Shown here: piece after piece, positions 61,085 through 64,000 of the stretch
How the letters are laid out: each line of letters opens with the position of its first letter
Numbering within the stretch: the first letter of the stretch is position 1
From: CADCTM01 sp049671305
GTDB lineage: Bacteria > Cyanobacteriota > Cyanobacteriia > Cyanobacteriales > Coleofasciculaceae
Length of the DNA stretch: 64,000 bases
Direction: 5' to 3'
Assembly (NCBI GenBank): GCA_049671305.1
Contig: JBATUR010000054.1
Location: 66,187-130,186 of the forward strand
The notes under the pieces: model-generated
What the model was told of the DNA's origin: nothing
Database searches by the model: none
Seen by the model: the letters and a program-made list of their open reading frames with translations, nothing else
Translations under genes and position numbers: made by a program

Positions 61085-61240
61085 ATGACTAGTAAAAACC
61101 AAGCTCAAATTGAGCAGTTGCAGAGATCATCTAGCACCAACATTCAGGACATTGGTATTGATCAATGGATGAGGCAAGTTAAAAGCCAGATGATGGCTGT
61201 TCTCAAAAAGAAACCTGATCAAGAAAAATTAAAAAATTAA
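61085..61240 (+). CDS. Small hypothetical protein, 52 residues
   Basis: ATG 61085 has GGAAG 7 bases upstream and follows the DUF1816 stop by 22 bases. The product is charged and helical (MTSKNQAQIEQLQRSS ... IDQWMRQVKSQMMAVLKKK) with no recognised domain. Good translation signals and position support a real gene in the ComFB-DUF1816 unit. Confidence 0.55.
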   Translation: MTSKNQAQIEQLQRSSSTNIQDIGIDQWMRQVKSQMMAVLKKKPDQEKLKN

Positions 61241-61361
61241 GGCTGGCGGAAGGACTGAGAAAAAACAGCGCTTAATGCTTCAATGTCTGTTCCGCCACAA
61301 ACTTACTGACAAAAATATCATAAACTTTGGTCAGAGAGTTCGCGAGTCTGGGCTGTTAGGA

Positions 61362-62564
61362 ATGAAAACATACGATTGGATTGTAGTTGGAGGCGGTATT
61401 ACAGGCGCTGCCCTTGCCTATGAATTGCAAAAACAAAGGTTTGATGTGCTGCTATTGGAACAAGATGCCTCATTGCAAGGCGCAACCCGTTATAGTTATG
61501 GCGGTTTAGCTTATTGGGCAGGCACGTCAGACCTCACCCAGAGGCTTTGCCAAGAAGGAAAAGAACGTTATGCTGTTTTAACCGAAGAATTAGAAACAGA
61601 TATCCAGTTGCGGGAAATGGATTTATTGCTAACCATTCGCGCCCAAGATGACCCGGAAAAAGTCGCCGCAACTTATGCTAACTTTGCCACTCCTCCCAAA
61701 CTATTAAGTGTAGAAGCAGCAGGCGAACTCGAACCCTTGCTGAATAAAAATGCCATTTCTGGCGCCCTCACAGTCCGTCACGGTCAAATTCAGCCTGAAA
61801 TCACTAACCAAGCTTACTTGCAAGGCTTCCGCCGTGCTGGAGGCGAAATGCAAATTGCTCAAGTCATGGAATTTTTGCGACAAGGTGATACCATCTCCGG
61901 CGTGAAAACAGCACAAACTAGCTATCACGCACACCGTACCGTCATCTGTGCTGGTGGACTTAGCCGCGCCTTCCTCAAAGCCGCCGGTATCCCTGTGCGC
62001 TTATACTTCACCCGTGCTGAACTTGTGGACATACCACCAGGCGATATTCAGTTGCAAGTGCCGGTTATGCCTGCCATTACCCAACGTTTTGAACTCGAAG
62101 CCAAAGTTAGCACAGCCGAAATAGATCCATTATGGGATCAACCAGGTAATGAACCATTGCCAGCAATTTTAGATCCTGGAGCGGTGCAATTTCTGGATGG
62201 TACGATTAGGATGGGTCAACTTAGTCGCGTTCTTACCGACCCTCATGCCGCAGTTGATGCAAACCAAAGTGAAGCGGCTATACGTTCTCAAGTCGGAAAT
62301 ATCTTACCAGCTTTAGAAAAATTACCAGGAACTTGGCATCATTGCCGAGTCGCTTTTAATAGCAACCGTCTGGGCGTTATTGGTGCACTTAGCGGTGTGG
62401 AGGGCGCTTATATTTTTTCCGGTTTTACTAACCCTTTGGTATTTGTGCCGCCGCTGGCTGTACATTTCGCCAACTGGGCAACGGGGAATGATGATCAAAT
62501 TATGGCTCAGATTAGTCCTGGGGATCAAATTAGCGTTGTTGCGCCGACACCTGCCCAAAACTAA
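61362..62564 (+). CDS. FAD-dependent oxidoreductase, DAO/glycine oxidase-like
   Basis: ATG 61362 starts right before the FAD-binding YDWIVVGGGITGAALAYELQ (GxGxxG). The protein follows the D-amino acid oxidase family: LLLEQDASLQGATRYSYGG, a mixed substrate domain, and a C-terminal GALSGVEGAYIFSGFTNPLVF. Members oxidise amines or amino acids. The substrate is unknown; a link to the nitrogen cluster 2.5 kb upstream is possible but not shown. Confidence 0.8.
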   Translation: MKTYDWIVVGGGITGAALAYELQKQRFDVLLLEQDASLQGATRYSYGGLAYWAGTSDLTQRLCQEGKERYAVLTEELETDIQLREMDLLLTIRAQDDPEKVAATYANFATPPKLLSVEAAGELEPLLNKNAISGALTVRHGQIQPEITNQAYLQGFRRAGGEMQIAQVMEFLRQGDTISGVKTAQTSYHAHRTVICAGGLSRAFLKAAGIPVRLYFTRAELVDIPPGDIQLQVPVMPAITQRFELEAKVSTAEIDPLWDQPGNEPLPAILDPGAVQFLDGTIRMGQLSRVLTDPHAAVDANQSEAAIRSQVGNILPALEKLPGTWHHCRVAFNSNRLGVIGALSGVEGAYIFSGFTNPLVFVPPLAVHFANWATGNDDQIMAQISPGDQISVVAPTPAQN

Positions 62565-62618
62565 AGTCTGCAAGTTACTGGGTTAAACTCAGTTAATCGC
62601 TACACCGTCATTGCAACT

Positions 62619-64000
62619 ATGAACTTTTTTGATAAATTAAATCAAGCGATCGCCTACAACCAAAGTTTGCTAGTCGTCGGACTTGATCCCAACCCGGAAT
62701 TAATGCCCAGCAATTACGATAATTTGGGTGACTGGCTACAATTTCAAATCAACCAAACCAAAGATTTAGTTTGTGCCTACAAGCCAACTCTCGGCTTTTA
62801 TCAAGCATTAGGCGCAACTGGCATAGAGTTATTGCAAACAACTCTCAGGGCTATTCCTAATAATATTCCTGTTATTTTAGATGCCAAACATAGCGACCTC
62901 AATACTAGTAGCTTTTTTGCCAGAACTATTTTTGAACAATGGCAGGTGGATGCTGTTACGCTGAGTCCTTATGCTGGACAAGACCAAGTTGCGCCGTTTT
63001 TAGTGTATCCAGGTAAGGCGGTATTTATTTTATGCTGTACTTCTAACCAAGGAGCGATCGCCTTACAACACTATCCCACACCTGAAGCGCCCTTTTATTT
63101 GCAAGTCGTCAAAGAAGCTAGAAATTGGGGAACTCTCGAAGCGGTTGCCTTAGAAGTTGGCACAACCAATGCAGATATCTTGTCTCGTATTCGTGCCGCT
63201 GCACCAGAAAGAGTTATTTTAGCCCGTAGTATTTGGGCAGAAGGTGGAAGCGACTTGAATCAAATTTTGAATGCAGGTTTAAATTCTAATGGTGAAGGAT
63301 TACTAATTCCGGTGCCTTTAGAAATGTTGACAAGTGTTCAACCGACTCTTGCTATTCAACCACTAAAAGAGGCAATTAATCAAGTTAGAAATCAAGTGAT
63401 TGCCAATGCTTCTACTTGTGAGTTGTGGATGCCAGATGTTTGTTTACTTAATCAGCATCCTCAACAAGATTTAATTTTACAACTTTATGACCTTGGTTGC
63501 ATATTATTTGGCAGCTTTGTTCAAGCATCTGGGGCAACATTTCCTTACTATATTGACCTTCGTAAAATCATTTCTAACCCGCAAGTATTTCATAAAATTA
63601 TTAGTGCTTATGCTGAGATTTTGAAGTCACTAAATTTTGACCGCATTGCTGGTATTCCTTACGGTTCCTTACCAACAGCAACTGGTTTATCCTTGCGTTT
63701 AAATTATCCGATGATTTTTCCCCGCAAGGAAGTTAAGGCACATGGCACGAGGCGGGTAATTGAAGGTAATTTTAATTCTGGTGAAACAGTTGTGGTTGTT
63801 GATGACATTTTAATTAGTGGTAAAAGTGTCATGGAAGGTGCACAAAAGCTACAGTCTGCTGGCTTAAAGGTGGATGATATTGTGGTGTTTATGGATCATG
63901 AGCAAGGCGTTAAGGATAAGCTAAAAGATAACGGTTATCGGGCGCATTCTGTGTTGACAATTACAGAAATTACTCAAACTTTATATCAAGCTGGTCGCAT
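62619..64000 (+). CDS. pyrF/pyrE: Bifunctional orotidine-5'-phosphate decarboxylase/orotate phosphoribosyltransferase (3' end outside window)
   Basis: The frame runs from ATG 62619 off the end of the window, about 460 codons. The N-terminal part is PyrF type 2: SLLVVGLDPNPELMP, YKPTLGFYQALG, VILDAKHSDLNTSS and LEVGTTNADI with the catalytic DxKHxD (DAKHSD). The second part is PyrE: AGIPYGSLPTATGLSL, MIFPRKEVKAHGT and the PRPP-binding VVVVDDILISGKSV. This UMP-synthase-like fusion, with PyrF first, is known from cyanobacteria. It makes UMP from orotate. Confidence 0.93.
   Translation, partial: MNFFDKLNQAIAYNQSLLVVGLDPNPELMPSNYDNLGDWLQFQINQTKDLVCAYKPTLGFYQALGATGIELLQTTLRAIPNNIPVILDAKHSDLNTSSFFARTIFEQWQVDAVTLSPYAGQDQVAPFLVYPGKAVFILCCTSNQGAIALQHYPTPEAPFYLQVVKEARNWGTLEAVALEVGTTNADILSRIRAAAPERVILARSIWAEGGSDLNQILNAGLNSNGEGLLIPVPLEMLTSVQPTLAIQPLKEAINQVRNQVIANASTCELWMPDVCLLNQHPQQDLILQLYDLGCILFGSFVQASGATFPYYIDLRKIISNPQVFHKIISAYAEILKSLNFDRIAGIPYGSLPTATGLSLRLNYPMIFPRKEVKAHGTRRVIEGNFNSGETVVVVDDILISGKSVMEGAQKLQSAGLKVDDIVVFMDHEQGVKDKLKDNGYRAHSVLTITEITQTLYQAGR

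Overview
The window is a piece of a cyanobacterial chromosome. Evidence: HIP1 octamers (GCGATCGC) are scattered through genes on both strands; many families are typical of or restricted to cyanobacteria (PcxA proton extrusion protein, DUF3110, DUF1816, DUF3747, CyaC-type hybrid cyclase, cytochrome c6-like protein, ComFB/CdgR, fused PyrF-PyrE); and a ParA-like gene overlaps a coiled-coil gene with a near-terminal Trp, which fits the McdA/McdB carboxysome-positioning pair. A genus cannot be fixed from the sequence alone. No rRNA, tRNA, CRISPR array, prophage or intact insertion sequence was seen. It reads as ordinary chromosome with a few decayed genes and small dispersed repeats.

Layout. 1-8.6 kb: 3' part of aspartate kinase (four ACT domains), a HEPN-domain protein, a convergent RelE/ParE-type toxin-antitoxin pair, a secreted lectin/DUF11 protein, a methyltransferase, a phosphatase next to a TMEM175-like channel, and a Tas-like aldo/keto reductase. 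8.7-16.4 kb: ChrA, a peptidoglycan-binding protein, a 2TM protein, a site-2 protease with CBS domains, the ParA/coiled-coil pair, a divergent HxlR/pirin pair, and a small protein resembling the Acb2/Tad1 hairpin family. 16.8-26.1 kb: DacB, QueE, DUF3110, MurQ, a second site-2 protease, a DUF3445 demethylase and an FAD oxidoreductase, followed by the remains of a penicillin-binding protein 2 gene. 26.5-32.7 kb: a spermidine/putrescine-type ABC importer (potA, two tandem potD, potB, potC) with an amber-interrupted reading frame between potA and the first potD. 32.7-47.3 kb: a cytochrome c6-like protein, DUF3747, the 1.2 kb-codon CyaC hybrid, GNAT, methyltransferase, PcxA, a UvrD/AddB-like protein, an outer-membrane-like protein and a Ser/Thr kinase.

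47.6-59.0 kb is the most interesting block. An ABC importer, a cytosine-deaminase-type amidohydrolase, an FAD-linked oxidoreductase and a creatininase-family hydrolase lie on the minus strand; a ureidoglycolate-lyase-like gene and an AtzG/AtzE-type amidase pair lie divergently on the plus strand. Together they look like a nitrogen-scavenging route for an imported N-heterocycle or ureide whose substrate is not evident. An MBOAT/SGNH acyltransferase pair is embedded in it. Just beyond come a Crp-family regulator and a gene-free stretch with a perfect NtcA-type palindrome (GTA-N8-TAC) and a 19-bp intrinsic terminator that no protein gene uses, which is a candidate nitrogen-regulated small RNA. 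The window closes with ComFB, DUF1816, a 52-residue ORF, a DAO-type oxidoreductase and the 5' part of the fused pyrF-pyrE gene.
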